From Paracoccus lutimaris (GTDB taxonomy: Bacteria; Pseudomonadota; Alphaproteobacteria; Rhodobacterales; Rhodobacteraceae): 64,000 nucleotides of DNA. Position 1 is the first letter of the stretch. Each line of letters begins with the position of its first letter. The notes beneath the pieces are model-generated. The model did not search any database, had not been told where the DNA came from, and worked only from the letters and a program-made list of their open reading frames with translations. Shown in pieces: positions 54,404 to 63,639 of this stretch. The position numbers and the translations under genes are program-made. Location of the stretch: contig NZ_QPJL01000017.1 in the NCBI RefSeq assembly GCF_003337565.1, positions 1-64,000 on the forward strand, read 5' to 3'.

Positions 54404-54792
54404 CAGAACAGGCTCGCAATGATCATGGTCAGCGTGGCGACAAAGCCCACCGCCCAGATCAGCGACCGCCAGGGCGACCAGCCAAAGGCATAGGCGGGGA
54501 CGTAAAGGATGCGTGCGGCCAGATAGAGCCAGGCGCAAAGCACCGTCAGCGGCGAGCCGGCATCGCTGGTCACCACCACCAGAACGGCGATGGTGAACAG
54601 GATCAGCCCCTCGAAATGGTTGTCGACCGCGCGCCGCAGACGCCCGGTCATGGCCGAGAATTCGGGCTGCTTGTCGCGCGGGCTGGCATTCCATTTCGCG
54701 CCCACGTCGCGATTCATCACCGCGGCCGCCAAGCCGATCTGCGCCGCTTGCAGCAGCGCAGCCAAGGCCAGCGCGGTGGTTTCGGCCGCCAT
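54403..54792 (-). CDS. MAPEG-family membrane protein
   Basis: This 129-aa protein has four hydrophobic segments and the MAPEG hallmarks AVDNHFEGLILFTIAVL and LYLAARILYVPAYAFG. Eukaryotic relatives are microsomal glutathione transferases and eicosanoid enzymes; bacterial roles are mostly unknown. It overlaps both neighbours by single-codon junctions, indicating a coupled set of small genes. Confidence 0.85.
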   Translation of the reverse strand: MAAETTALALAALLQAAQIGLAAAVMNRDVGAKWNASPRDKQPEFSAMTGRLRRAVDNHFEGLILFTIAVLVVVTSDAGSPLTVLCAWLYLAARILYVPAYAFGWSPWRSLIWAVGFVATLTMIIASLF

Positions 54793-55049
54793 CAGGCGGT
54801 CTCGACAAAGTGGAACACGGCTGAGCGCACGCCGGCCTGACTGTTGAAGACAGCGGCGGCGCCATCCAGATAATCGCGGGCGGCCTTGGCATCGGCGACG
54901 CTGAACAGCGCCCAGGCGCTACCGCCATCCTCGCGCCAGAGCTGCAGAAGGCTCAGGCCGTTATTGGCGCGATCCTCGGCATCGGCATCGAAAGCGGTCT
55001 TGAACTGCGCATATTCGGCGACGCTGTAATGGGCGATCATCTGGGTCAT
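54792..55049 (-). CDS. Small unknown protein, possibly an alpha-beta barrel dimer fold
   Basis: This 85-aa protein starts MTQMIAHYSVAEYAQFKTAF and continues LSLLQLWREDGGSAWALFSV and AKAARDYLDGAA. The pattern of strand, helix, strand and helix with a terminal FHFVET strand resembles small dimeric ferredoxin-like proteins. I do not assign a function. Its stop overlaps the MAPEG start, and the EVE-domain gene ends 5 bp upstream. Confidence 0.65.
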   Translation of the reverse strand: MTQMIAHYSVAEYAQFKTAFDADAEDRANNGLSLLQLWREDGGSAWALFSVADAKAARDYLDGAAAVFNSQAGVRSAVFHFVETA

Positions 55050-55053
55050 GTGT

Positions 55054-55473
55054 CTACTCCTGCAACATGGCGGCGCGGATGGTCTGGAAATCCGCACCGG
55101 AAACCTCGAACAGCCCGCGCCGGGCCAGCATGCCCCAATTGCCGCGGGTGAATTCCAGCCTGTCCGTCAGATCAGAAATAGGCGTTTCGCGGGCGGGGAG
55201 CCAGTCGATTCCCAAGCGAAACCCGGTTTGTCCGGGACGCATTTCTGCCTCATAGGGTGCCGCGTCGCGCACGGTGCCAAGGGCGGTGAAGGCTTTCAGG
55301 GGCGCGCCGTCCGGCCAGCCGGTTTTCGGCGAGTAATAGGCAAGGCCGTCGCCGGGCGCGAGGCGCTTGAGCGGCGCAAGCTTGCCGTGGTTCAGCATCG
55401 CAAATCCGCCCGCCACGCCAATCAGGACATGCTCGCGCGAGACGGTGCCGATCCAGAAGCGCGGGGTGGTCAT
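55054..55473 (-). CDS. EVE-domain protein
   Basis: This 139-aa protein starts RFWIGTVSREHVLIGVAGGF and has KLAPLKRLAPGDGLAYYSPK and later GLFEVSGADFQTI. This is the EVE/UPF0310 variant of the PUA-like fold, thought to bind modified bases. Some members accompany restriction systems, but no nuclease or methylase genes are nearby. The start MTTPRF follows a GC-rich leader. Confidence 0.8.
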   Translation of the reverse strand: MTTPRFWIGTVSREHVLIGVAGGFAMLNHGKLAPLKRLAPGDGLAYYSPKTGWPDGAPLKAFTALGTVRDAAPYEAEMRPGQTGFRLGIDWLPARETPISDLTDRLEFTRGNWGMLARRGLFEVSGADFQTIRAAMLQE

Positions 55474-55540
55474 GAGGTGGGCCGGTCGTTGCGTGACAGG
55501 GGCGCACGTTGTGCGGGGGAGTGTCGGCGCGCGGGGGCAT

Positions 55541-55566
55541 GGTGCGTCGGGACGACGCACCCTACG
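55541..55566. repeat. REP-like palindrome GGTGCGTCG..CGACGCACC
   Basis: A 9-bp perfect inverted repeat with a 3-nt loop is followed by CTACGG. The CGTAGGGTGCG type of palindrome recurs in the intergenic regions of many proteobacteria. It lies in the 213-bp gap (55474-55686) between the EVE gene and the winged-helix-like gene; the rest of that gap is GC-rich and featureless. Confidence 0.55.
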
Positions 55567-55686
55567 GGGTGGTCATGGGCGATGAGGGCAGGGACCGGCC
55601 GCGGGTGGGTGCAAAGCGCCCGCACGGGGGGGCGGCCGGGCGCTGCCCGGCGGTGCCCACCGGGCGGGGTCGATTGCAAGCGATCC

Positions 55687-56088
55687 CTATGAGCTGATGG
55701 ACTTGGTGAAGCCACCGAGTATGCCTCCGACGAAATCGCCAATGGATGAATAGGAACGGCCGGACGAGACCTCTTTCACGGCAGTTCCAAGAGATTTTTC
55801 CTCGCCGCCAAGATTCACCCCCTGCGACAGAAGCTGAAAACCTTTCGCGGTGATCACAGGGTTTGTGATGTAGATATGACCCGACAGAGTTTTTGAGATG
55901 TTGCTTGAGCGAACAATTCCTTCGGATTCAAGCCATTCATAGCATGTCGTGAAAAACGGGCTGAGTTCGTCCTCAAGGGCAAGTGTCTCACTTTCCAACT
56001 GCGATCGTTGCAGCCCATTCTCCGCCAGATACGCAAGGATGCGCGCAATAACCGCCTCGGATTTCTGGAGGTTGTCCATCGCGCGCAT
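55687..56088 (-). CDS. Unknown protein, possible winged helix with glycine-rich tail
   Basis: This 133-aa protein is more AT-rich than its neighbours. Residues 1-90 read like a winged helix: RILAYLAENGLQRSQLESET, CYEWLESEGIVRSSN, then PVITAKGFQLLSQGVN, whose ITAKGFQLL resembles the final strand/wing of small wHTH proteins. The C-terminus ends with GDFVGGILGGFTKSI, which could be membrane-active or a helix packing motif. It lies 10 bp after sucB. Family and role unknown; its composition suggests a recent arrival. Confidence 0.65.
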   Translation of the reverse strand: MRAMDNLQKSEAVIARILAYLAENGLQRSQLESETLALEDELSPFFTTCYEWLESEGIVRSSNISKTLSGHIYITNPVITAKGFQLLSQGVNLGGEEKSLGTAVKEVSSGRSYSSIGDFVGGILGGFTKSISS

Positions 56089-56098
56089 CCCGTCTTTC

Positions 56099-57649
56099 TT
56101 ACAGATCCATCAGCAGGCGGCGCGGATCCTCCAGCGCCTCCTTGACGCGCACGAGGAAGGTCACGGCGCCCTTGCCGTCGACGATCCGGTGGTCATAGCT
56201 CAGCGCCAGATACATCATCGGGCGGATGACGATCTGGCCGTCCACGACGACCGGGCGGTCCTGGATCTTGTGCATGCCCAGAATGCCCGATTGCGGCGGG
56301 TTCAGGATCGGCGAGGACATCAGCGAGCCATAGACGCCACCGTTCGAGATGGTGAAGGTGCCGCCCTGCATTTCCGCCATGGTCAGCTTGCCGTCACGGG
56401 CGCGCAGGCCCAGTTCGGCGATTTCCTTCTCGATCTGGGCAAAGCTCTTCTGGTCGGCATCGCGCACCACCGGAACCACCAGACCGTTCGGGGTGCCGAC
56501 GGCGACGCCCATATGGACGAAGTTCTTGTAGACCACGTCGCCGCCGTCGATCTCGGCATTGACCTCGGGGACTTCCTTCAAGGCGTGGGTGCAGGCCTTC
56601 ACGAAGAAGGACATGAAGCCCAGCTTGACCTTGTGCTTCTTTTCGAACTGGTCCTTGTAGGTGTTGCGCAGGTCCATGATCGCCTTCATGTCCACCTCGT
56701 TATAGGTGGTCAACATGGCGGCGGTGTTCTGCGCGTCCTTGAGACGGCGGGCGATGGTGGCGCGCAGGCGGGTCATCTTGACGCGTTCCTCGCGCGCGGC
56801 ATCCTCGGCCGAGCTGGGCGAGCGCGGCGCCTGAGCCGGCGCGGGGGCGGCGGCCGTGGGCGCGGCAGCCGGGGCCGAGGCGGCGCGGGCGACATCCTCT
56901 TTCATCACCCGGCCATCGCGGCCGGTGCCGGTCACCGCATCGCGCGAGACGCCGGCCTCGGCCATGGCCTTCTTGGCGGCGGGGGCGTCCTCGACATCCT
57001 TGCCGGCAGCGGCCGGGGCGGCAGCAGCGGGCGCCGCAGCCGGGGCGGGCGCGGCGGCAGGCGCGGCAGCGGGGGCCGAGACGGCACCGGCGGCGCCTTC
57101 GGTGATGATGGCAAGGCGTGCGCTGGCCTCAACCGTCGCGCCTTCGGGGGCGAGGATCTCGGCCAGAACGCCCGCGGCGGGTGCCGGCACCTCGACCGAG
57201 ACCTTGTCGGTTTCCAGCTCGCACAGCATTTCGTCCTGCGCGACGGCATCGCCGACCTTCTTGAACCAGGTGGCGACCGTGGCTTCGGTCACGCTTTCGC
57301 CCAGGGTGGGCACCATTACATCGACGGATTTTCCGCTCATCTTCTTTTGTCCTTCCTGGGTTGTCATGCCCGAATCCGTTCGGGGCGATTTGTCCTCGGG
57401 GGCCGCATCCCCCGCTTTGTTGATCTGCGCGAGCAGGGCGTTCGGCGCGACGATCGCGCCCTCGGGGGCGACGATTTCGGCCAGGATACCGGCGACGGGC
57501 GAGGGCACCTCGATCGTCACCTTGTCGGTTTCCAGCTCGCACAGCATTTCATCCACGGCGACGCGATCGCCCGGCTTCTTGAACCAGGTCGCCACCGTCG
57601 CCTCGGATACCGATTCCCCCAAGGCGGGGACGCGCAGCTCGGTGGCCAT
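56099..57649 (-). CDS. sucB: 2-oxoglutarate dehydrogenase E2, two lipoyl domains
   Basis: This 516-aa protein has two N-terminal lipoyl domains, each with ELETDKV (lipoyl Lys) at about residues 43 and 146, sharing near-identical ATVATWFKK segments. An Ala/Pro linker, a peripheral-subunit-binding segment ([19 protein letters not shown]) and the catalytic domain ending [17 protein letters not shown] follow. It transfers the succinyl group to CoA. It starts 1 bp after sucA ends. Confidence 0.95.
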   Translation of the reverse strand: MATELRVPALGESVSEATVATWFKKPGDRVAVDEMLCELETDKVTIEVPSPVAGILAEIVAPEGAIVAPNALLAQINKAGDAAPEDKSPRTDSGMTTQEGQKKMSGKSVDVMVPTLGESVTEATVATWFKKVGDAVAQDEMLCELETDKVSVEVPAPAAGVLAEILAPEGATVEASARLAIITEGAAGAVSAPAAAPAAAPAPAAAPAAAAPAAAGKDVEDAPAAKKAMAEAGVSRDAVTGTGRDGRVMKEDVARAASAPAAAPTAAAPAPAQAPRSPSSAEDAAREERVKMTRLRATIARRLKDAQNTAAMLTTYNEVDMKAIMDLRNTYKDQFEKKHKVKLGFMSFFVKACTHALKEVPEVNAEIDGGDVVYKNFVHMGVAVGTPNGLVVPVVRDADQKSFAQIEKEIAELGLRARDGKLTMAEMQGGTFTISNGGVYGSLMSSPILNPPQSGILGMHKIQDRPVVVDGQIVIRPMMYLALSYDHRIVDGKGAVTFLVRVKEALEDPRRLLMDL

Positions 57650-57650
57650 G

Positions 57651-60617
57651 TCAGCCACCGACCGTGATGGCTTCGGTGACCAATGCCTCTTGTTCGGCCT
57701 TGTGGCGCGAGGCAAGCCCGGTCGCCGGCGAGGCCGAGGCCGCGCGGCCGACATAGCGCGCGCGCGGGTGTTTGGCGCCGATGCGCGACAGCACCCATTC
57801 CAGGTTCGGTTCGACAAAGCTCCAGCCGCCCTGGTTCTTGGGCTCTTCCTGGCACCAGACGATTTCCGCATCCTTGAAGCGGCCCATCTCGCGGCTCAGC
57901 GACTGCGCCGGGAACGGATAGAACTGTTCCAGACGCATCAGGTAGACATCGTCGATGCCGGCGGCGTCACGCGCGGCCAGCAGGTCGAAATAGACCTTGC
58001 CCGAACAGATCACCACGCGCTTGATCTTGTCATCGGCGACCAGTTGGGTCGTCGAATTGCCGCGCTGGGCATCGTCCCAGAGCACGCGGTGGAACGAGGA
58101 TCCGGTCTGGAATTCCTCGGCCGTCGAGACTGCGAGCGGATGGCGCAGCAGCGATTTTGGCGTCATCAGCACCAGAGGCTTGCGGAACGGGCGCATGAGC
58201 TGGCGGCGCAGGATGTGGAAATAGTTCGCCGGGGTCGTGCAGTTCGCGACGATCCAGTTGTCCTCGGCACACATCTGCAGCCAGCGTTCCAGCCGGGCCG
58301 AGCTGTGTTCGGGACCCTGACCCTCATAACCATGCGGCATCAGCATGACGAGGCCGGACATGCGCAGCCATTTCTTTTCGCCCGAGTTGATGAACTGGTC
58401 GAACATGATCTGGGCGCCATTGGCGAAGTCGCCGAACTGCGCCTCCCACAGGGTCAGGGTGTTCGGCTCGGCCAGCGAATAGCCGTATTCAAAGCCCAGA
58501 ACCGCGTATTCCGACAGCATCGAGTCGATGACCTCGTAACGCGCCTGACCGCCCCGGATGTGGTTCAGGGGGTAGTAGCGTTCCTCGGTCGTCTGGTCGA
58601 CAAAGGCCGAATGGCGCTGGCTGAAGGTGCCGCGGGTCGAATCCTGCCCGGCCAGGCGCACCGGATGCCCCTCGACCAGAAGCGAGCCGAAGGCCAGCGC
58701 CTCGCCGGTGGCCCAGTCAAAGCCCTTGCCGGTCTCGAACATCTGTTTCTTGGCTTCCAGCAGGCGGCCGACGGTCTTGTGCATGTCAAAGCCGTCGGGC
58801 GCGCGGGTCAGGGCACCGCCGATCTCGGCCATGGTTTCGGGGGCGATGCCGGTCTGGCCGGCGGTATATTCCTCGCCCTCGGTGGCAAGGCCCGACCATT
58901 TGCCGTCCAGCCAGTCGGCCTTGTTGGGCTTGAAGTTCTTGCCCACCTCGAACTCATCGTTCAGATGCGACTGGAAGGCGGCCTTCATGTCCTCGATCTC
59001 GCCCTCGGGGATCAGCCCGTCGGCGACCAGACGGTCGGTGTAAAGCTGCAGCGTGGTCTTGTGACCCTTGATCTGCTTGTACATCGCCGGGTTGGTGAAC
59101 ATCGGCTCATCGCCTTCGTTGTGACCGAAGCGGCGATAGCAGATGATGTCCAGCACCACGTCCTTGTGGAAGCGCTGGCGGAACTCGGTCGCGACGCGGG
59201 CGGCATGCACCACCGCCTCGGGGTCGTCGCCATTGACGTGGAAGATCGGCGCCTCGACCATCAGCGCGATATCGGTGCAATAGGGCGAGGTGCGCGAGAA
59301 ATGCGGCGCCGTGGTAAAGCCGATCTGGTTGTTCACCACGATATGGATGGTGCCGCCGGTGCGGTGGCCACGAATGCCCGAAAGCTGGAAGCATTCCGCG
59401 ACGATGCCCTGACCGGCGAAGGCCGCGTCGCCATGCAGCAGGATCGGCAGCACGGTCTTGCGCTCGACCTGATCCGACATCTGGTCCTGCTTGGCACGGA
59501 CCTTGCCCAGCACGACCGGGTCCACCGCCTCAAGGTGCGAGGGGTTCGCGGTCAGCGACAGGTGGACGGTATTGTCGTCGAAGGTGCGGTCCGAGCTGGC
59601 GCCGAGGTGATATTTCACGTCGCCCGAGCCGTCCACGTCCTCGGGCTTGTAGCTGCCGCCCTGGAATTCGTGGAAGATGGCGCGGTAGGGTTTGCTCATC
59701 ACATTGGCCAGAACCGACAGGCGGCCACGGTGGGGCATGCCGACCACGACCTCCTTGACGCCAAGCGCGCCGCCGCGCTTGATGATCTGCTCCATCGCCG
59801 GGATCAGCGCCTCGCCGCCGTCAAGGCCAAAGCGCTTGGTGCCCATATACTTGACATGCAGGAATTTTTCAAAGCCCTCGGCCTCGACCAGCTTGTTGAG
59901 GATGGCGCGGCGGCCTTCACGGGTGAAGGCGATTTCCTTGCCATAACCCTCGATGCGCTCTTTCAGCCAGGCCGCCTGCTCGGGGTCCGAGATATGCATG
60001 AATTGCAGCGCGAAGGTGCCGCAATAGGTGCGGCTCATCAGGTCGACGATCTGGCGGATCGAGGCGATCTGCAGGCCCAGCACATTGTCGATGAAGATCG
60101 GGCGGTCCAGATCGGCGCCGGTAAAGCCATAGGTCGCCGGGTCCAGCTCGCCATTGTCGGGGATCTCGCGCATGCGCAGCGGGTCCAGATCGGCATGCAG
60201 ATGGCCACGGATGCGGAAGGCGCGGATCAGCATCAGCGCACGGATGCTGTCCAGAACGGCGCGTTTCAGTTGCTCGTCGGTCAGGCTGACGCCTTTCTCG
60301 GCGGCCTTGCCGGCGATCTTGTCCATCGCGGCCTTGGCCTCGGCCTTGCTGCTTTGCGGCCATTCGCCGGTCAGCGCGGCGGTGTTGTCGTCGGCGGGCA
60401 CCGGCGGCCAGTCGCGGCGTTGCCAGCTTGCGCCCTTGGCCTCGCGGGTGACGGTGCCCTCCTCGTCGCCGAGGCTGCGGAAGAACGCGTCCCAGGCCGC
60501 GTCGACGGCGGCCGGGTTCTGGGCCCACTGGCCGTAAAGCTGTTCGACATAGCCCGCGTTATGACCTTGCAGGAAGCTCGAGTCATGGAGGGCGGAATTG
60601 GGGGATTGATCGTTCAT
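57651..60617 (-). CDS. sucA: 2-oxoglutarate dehydrogenase E1
   Basis: This 988-aa thiamine-diphosphate enzyme begins with the short N-terminal E1o segment ([17 protein letters not shown]). It continues with [32 protein letters not shown], the ThDP region [24 protein letters not shown] and [20 protein letters not shown]. It decarboxylates 2-oxoglutarate and passes the succinyl group to SucB. A glycosyltransferase gene ends only 21 bp upstream, so its promoter lies within or before that gene. Confidence 0.96.
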   Translation of the reverse strand: MNDQSPNSALHDSSFLQGHNAGYVEQLYGQWAQNPAAVDAAWDAFFRSLGDEEGTVTREAKGASWQRRDWPPVPADDNTAALTGEWPQSSKAEAKAAMDKIAGKAAEKGVSLTDEQLKRAVLDSIRALMLIRAFRIRGHLHADLDPLRMREIPDNGELDPATYGFTGADLDRPIFIDNVLGLQIASIRQIVDLMSRTYCGTFALQFMHISDPEQAAWLKERIEGYGKEIAFTREGRRAILNKLVEAEGFEKFLHVKYMGTKRFGLDGGEALIPAMEQIIKRGGALGVKEVVVGMPHRGRLSVLANVMSKPYRAIFHEFQGGSYKPEDVDGSGDVKYHLGASSDRTFDDNTVHLSLTANPSHLEAVDPVVLGKVRAKQDQMSDQVERKTVLPILLHGDAAFAGQGIVAECFQLSGIRGHRTGGTIHIVVNNQIGFTTAPHFSRTSPYCTDIALMVEAPIFHVNGDDPEAVVHAARVATEFRQRFHKDVVLDIICYRRFGHNEGDEPMFTNPAMYKQIKGHKTTLQLYTDRLVADGLIPEGEIEDMKAAFQSHLNDEFEVGKNFKPNKADWLDGKWSGLATEGEEYTAGQTGIAPETMAEIGGALTRAPDGFDMHKTVGRLLEAKKQMFETGKGFDWATGEALAFGSLLVEGHPVRLAGQDSTRGTFSQRHSAFVDQTTEERYYPLNHIRGGQARYEVIDSMLSEYAVLGFEYGYSLAEPNTLTLWEAQFGDFANGAQIMFDQFINSGEKKWLRMSGLVMLMPHGYEGQGPEHSSARLERWLQMCAEDNWIVANCTTPANYFHILRRQLMRPFRKPLVLMTPKSLLRHPLAVSTAEEFQTGSSFHRVLWDDAQRGNSTTQLVADDKIKRVVICSGKVYFDLLAARDAAGIDDVYLMRLEQFYPFPAQSLSREMGRFKDAEIVWCQEEPKNQGGWSFVEPNLEWVLSRIGAKHPRARYVGRAASASPATGLASRHKAEQEALVTEAITVGG

Positions 60618-60638
60618 GAGAGTGCCTCCGGGGTAATT

Positions 60639-61838
60639 CTAACCGTTCGCGCCATGATCCGGCGTCGTCATATTGTCGGGGCTGGGACCGGGGCGGAGCC
60701 CGGTCATCAGCCATGTCTGAAAACCTTGATAGCGGGCCGGCAGCTCGGCACGCGGAACCCGCAACAGCGCGGGCAGGGCACGTCCGGCCAGCAGGGCGCC
60801 GCGCACCTGCGGCAGGTCCCAGCGCCGCCCGGCGAGGTCCTTGGGAAACTCGGCGGCCAGCATGCGCAGATACCACAGCGCATAGCGGGCAAGGTCGCGG
60901 GTCTGGCGGTCCGAATTGCGGCGGACGAAATAGGCGACGTTCAGCAGGCACAGCGCCGTGCTGGTCCGGCGCTTGCTGCGCGCCGCCGCCGCTTCGAGAT
61001 GGTCGATATGGGCGTCGGGCGCGATGGCCAGCAGCCCGTGCCGGCCGATACGATAGCTGGCATCCAGATCCTCGGCCATGCAACTGCCGACGAGTCCCTC
61101 GTCAAAGGGTTCGCGCAGCGCCACCGCGCGGCGCAGCGTCAGCGCAAAGCCGTTGATGAAGGGCATGGGCCACAGACCTTCGGGCAGGGTCGTGTCCCCC
61201 TGCCAGCGCAGTTCGGGCCGGTCATAGGTGACAAAACGCTGCTCGGCAGGGATCATCAGGACATGGCGCAGGGCGAAATCGATGCCGCGCTGGACCGGTG
61301 CCGGGCGGTTCTGAACCAGATTGCCGGCGCGGTTGGTCTGCTTGCGCGCGTCATGGGTGTCTGGCGCGACGGGCAGGGGCGCATTGCGGCACGAGATGGC
61401 GGCAATCCGCCCCTCTGTGTCGTCGCGGTAAAAGCCCATGATCCGTGCCGCCGTGCCGGGGTGCAGCATCGCGTCGTCATCGATCATGAACAGGATGGCG
61501 GCCCGGGCCAGGGCCACGCATTGATTGCGCTGCACGGTCAGCGACTTGCGCCGGGCGGGGGCATATTGCAGCGGGCAGTCAAGGCCCGAGGCGGCGATCA
61601 GTTCCGCGATGCGGTCGCGATTGTCCTGCCAGTCGTCGCTGGCATCGACGATGACGATTTCCGCTGGCGGCAGGCTGGAGGCCAGCGCATGGCGCACGCA
61701 ATCGGCCAGCATCCGCCCCCGGTTATAGGTCGAGACGCACAGCGCCCAATCCATCGCCGCCGCCCTGGCCACGGGCGCGGCGGTTGCAGCGGCGGGGTCG
61801 GGCGCGGGCTGTGGCGCGGGGGAATGCGGGCCGGTCAT
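60639..61838 (-). CDS. Family 2 glycosyltransferase
   Basis: This 399-aa protein has a GT-A start WALCVSTYNRGRMLADCVRH and the DxD-type FMIDDDAMLHPG. An acceptor region FINGFALTLRRAVALREPFD and CMAEDLDASYRIGRHG follow, the latter with the E-D-x-D catalytic-base pattern. No membrane segments are clear. The first 28 residues are Pro/Ala-rich, and the start could instead be MDWALC at 61754. It is unexpected inside a TCA-cycle block. Acceptor unknown. Confidence 0.82.
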   Translation of the reverse strand: MTGPHSPAPQPAPDPAAATAAPVARAAAMDWALCVSTYNRGRMLADCVRHALASSLPPAEIVIVDASDDWQDNRDRIAELIAASGLDCPLQYAPARRKSLTVQRNQCVALARAAILFMIDDDAMLHPGTAARIMGFYRDDTEGRIAAISCRNAPLPVAPDTHDARKQTNRAGNLVQNRPAPVQRGIDFALRHVLMIPAEQRFVTYDRPELRWQGDTTLPEGLWPMPFINGFALTLRRAVALREPFDEGLVGSCMAEDLDASYRIGRHGLLAIAPDAHIDHLEAAAARSKRRTSTALCLLNVAYFVRRNSDRQTRDLARYALWYLRMLAAEFPKDLAGRRWDLPQVRGALLAGRALPALLRVPRAELPARYQGFQTWLMTGLRPGPSPDNMTTPDHGANG

Positions 61839-62063
61839 GCGCCCCCCTGTGCCGGCGGGCAGGCGACAGGCCACAGACCGTCCGGGCGGGGGCAGGGCAC
61901 TGCCTCGGCGGGAAGGAACTGGGTCTGGCGGCGTCGGCGGTCCAATTGGCACCTGGCTTGGATGGTTCTGGGCGCCCCCCGAAGGTTAGGCAGGGGGCAG
62001 CTCTAAGTCAAAACGCTTGCAAAGAAGTTATCGCCGGCAAGATTCTACGCGCGTGTCGCGGCA
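61839..62063. other. Gap upstream of the glycosyltransferase
   Basis: About 225 bp with no supported gene. It probably contains a promoter for the glycosyltransferase-sucA-sucB unit. No clear boxes were identified. Confidence 0.3.
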
Positions 62064-62405
62064 TCATTTGCAGCGCACCAATAGCTTGCGCAGGCCGGGC
62101 AGCTGGTCGGGATGTTCAAGCGCCTTGTCCTCGCCCGAAACAAGCGTCTGCTTTTTCGCGGCGCAAAGCCTTGCCGGGGCCGCTTTGAGCTGGGCCCGGT
62201 CGATCCTGTCCTGCTGATAGAAGATGCCATATAGCGTCGTATCCCCATCGGCCATCGCCCCGACCCGAACCAGCGCATCCCTGGAAATGCCGGTATCGGG
62301 ATCGATCTGGCCAGAGCTCGTGGCGCCGTTGCCGGTCGAGGTGACGCAGCCCGCCAGCAGCACGGGGGCCAGCATCATCCCGGATAGGGTCATCGGCTTG
62401 AACAT
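62064..62405 (-). CDS. Small lipoprotein, unknown
   Basis: This 113-aa protein has a lipoprotein signal (MTLSGMMLAPVLLAGC) with the lipobox cysteine near residue 20. The mature part is Ser/Thr/Gly-rich at first (VTSTGNGATSSGQ) and has two further cysteines (ARLCAAKK, LLVRCK). No family recognised. It lies 55 bp after sucD, beyond a hairpin. Confidence 0.65.
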   Translation of the reverse strand: MFKPMTLSGMMLAPVLLAGCVTSTGNGATSSGQIDPDTGISRDALVRVGAMADGDTTLYGIFYQQDRIDRAQLKAAPARLCAAKKQTLVSGEDKALEHPDQLPGLRKLLVRCK

Positions 62406-62427
62406 CTTCGCTCACTCTTTGCAGCAC

Positions 62428-62454
62428 CCCCTCCGGGCGCGGGGCCCGGAGGGG
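62428..62454 (-). terminator. Hairpin after sucD
   Basis: CCCCTCCGGGC and GCCCGGAGGGG form a perfect 11-bp stem with a 5-nt loop, just past the sucD stop and before the lipoprotein start. It would reduce read-through from sucCD. Confidence 0.7.
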
Positions 62455-62460
62455 CAGGGC

Positions 62461-63348
62461 TTACTTGCTGGCGATGGCCTTCAGCACGGCCTCGCCCAGA
62501 CCGGCGGGGCTGTCGGCGACGATGATGCCGGCCGATTTCATGGCCTCGATCTTCGACTCCGCATCGCCCTTGCCGCCGGCGACGATGGCGCCGGCATGGC
62601 CCATGCGGCGGCCCTTCGGCGCGGTGCGGCCGGCGATGAAGCCGGCGGTCGGCTTCCAGCGGCCCTTGCGCTTCTGCTCGGCCAGGAACTCGGCGGCCTC
62701 TTCCTCGGCGGAGCCGCCGATTTCGCCGATCATGATGATCGACTCGGTCTCCGGGTCGTCAAGGAACATGCGCAGCACATCGAGATGTTCCATGCCCTTG
62801 ATCGGGTCGCCGCCGATGCCGACAGCCGAGGACTGGCCAAGGCCCACATCCGAGGTCTGCTTGACCGCTTCATAGGTCAGCGTGCCCGAGCGCGAGACGA
62901 CGCCGACCGAGCCGCGACGGAAGATCGAGCCCGGCATGATGCCGATCTTGCATTCGCCCGGGGTCATGATGCCGGGGCAGTTCGGGCCGATCAGCAGCGA
63001 TTTCGAGCCCTCCAGCGCGCGCTTGACCCGCATCATGTCCAGAACCGGGATGCCCTCGGTGATGGCGACGATCAGCGGGATCTCGGCGTCGATGGCTTCC
63101 AGGATCGAGTCGGCCGCGAAGGGCGGCGGCACATAGATCGCGGTCGCATTGGCGCCGGTTTTCGCCACGGCCTCATGGACCGAGTTATAGACCGGCAGGC
63201 CCAGATGCTCGGTGCCGCCCTTGCCCGGCGTCACGCCGCCGACCATCTGCGTGCCGTAGGCGATCGCCTGTTCGGTGTGAAAGGTCCCCTGCGAGCCGGT
63301 GATGCCCTGGGTGATGACTTTGGTGTTCTTGTCTACGAGAATGGCCAT
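62461..63348 (-). CDS. sucD: Succinyl-CoA synthetase alpha subunit
   Basis: This 295-aa protein has [20 protein letters not shown] and [19 protein letters not shown]. The CoA-binding and [21 protein letters not shown] segments are followed by the phosphohistidine loop near [20 protein letters not shown]. It works with SucC to make ATP or GTP from succinyl-CoA. A small membrane protein gene lies between it and sucC. Confidence 0.96.
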   Translation of the reverse strand: MAILVDKNTKVITQGITGSQGTFHTEQAIAYGTQMVGGVTPGKGGTEHLGLPVYNSVHEAVAKTGANATAIYVPPPFAADSILEAIDAEIPLIVAITEGIPVLDMMRVKRALEGSKSLLIGPNCPGIMTPGECKIGIMPGSIFRRGSVGVVSRSGTLTYEAVKQTSDVGLGQSSAVGIGGDPIKGMEHLDVLRMFLDDPETESIIMIGEIGGSAEEEAAEFLAEQKRKGRWKPTAGFIAGRTAPKGRRMGHAGAIVAGGKGDAESKIEAMKSAGIIVADSPAGLGEAVLKAIASK

Positions 63349-63359
63349 TCAATTGGCTC

Positions 63360-63638
63360 CTATTCGTAAATGAGTGCGCTGACGATGTGCCAGCAGGTAA
63401 AGCAGAGGGCGGCGAGGGTAAGCACCCTCAGAACCCAGACTTGCGCTGCGAGAGAGGCGGGGTGCTGCCCCAAACGCTCAATTGCCCCAAGGCCGTGCTT
63501 GCTTGCGATTTCGCGGCGCCAGTCCAGCAATGTGCTGGCATCACGGGTGCGCTTGGTTGCCTCGGCCGCCAAGGCCAGCAATGCCATCCAGACGAAGGTG
63601 GCAAAGCCGATCACGGCAAGGACAATATGAGCTTTCAT
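63360..63638 (-). CDS. Small two-helix membrane protein between sucC and sucD
   Basis: This 92-aa protein has hydrophobic segments at about residues 4-26 ([20 protein letters not shown]) and 68-90 ([20 protein letters not shown]), with a basic loop between ([20 protein letters not shown]). No family recognised. It begins 1 bp after sucC and ends 11 bp before sucD, so it is within the transcript and coexpressed. Confidence 0.7.
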   Translation of the reverse strand: MKAHIVLAVIGFATFVWMALLALAAEATKRTRDASTLLDWRREIASKHGLGAIERLGQHPASLAAQVWVLRVLTLAALCFTCWHIVSALIYE

Positions 63639-63639
63639 C

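Noticed and set aside
55054..55473. EVE-domain gene as part of a restriction or defence island
   Set aside because: There are no nuclease, methyltransferase or other defence genes close by; the neighbours are TCA and small unknown genes.
56856..62006. A 1716-codon plus-strand open frame antisense to sucB, sucA and the glycosyltransferase
   Set aside because: The minus-strand genes are certain from catalytic motifs. The antisense frame is Arg/His/Gly-rich low-information sequence produced by GC-rich third positions, with no domain visible.
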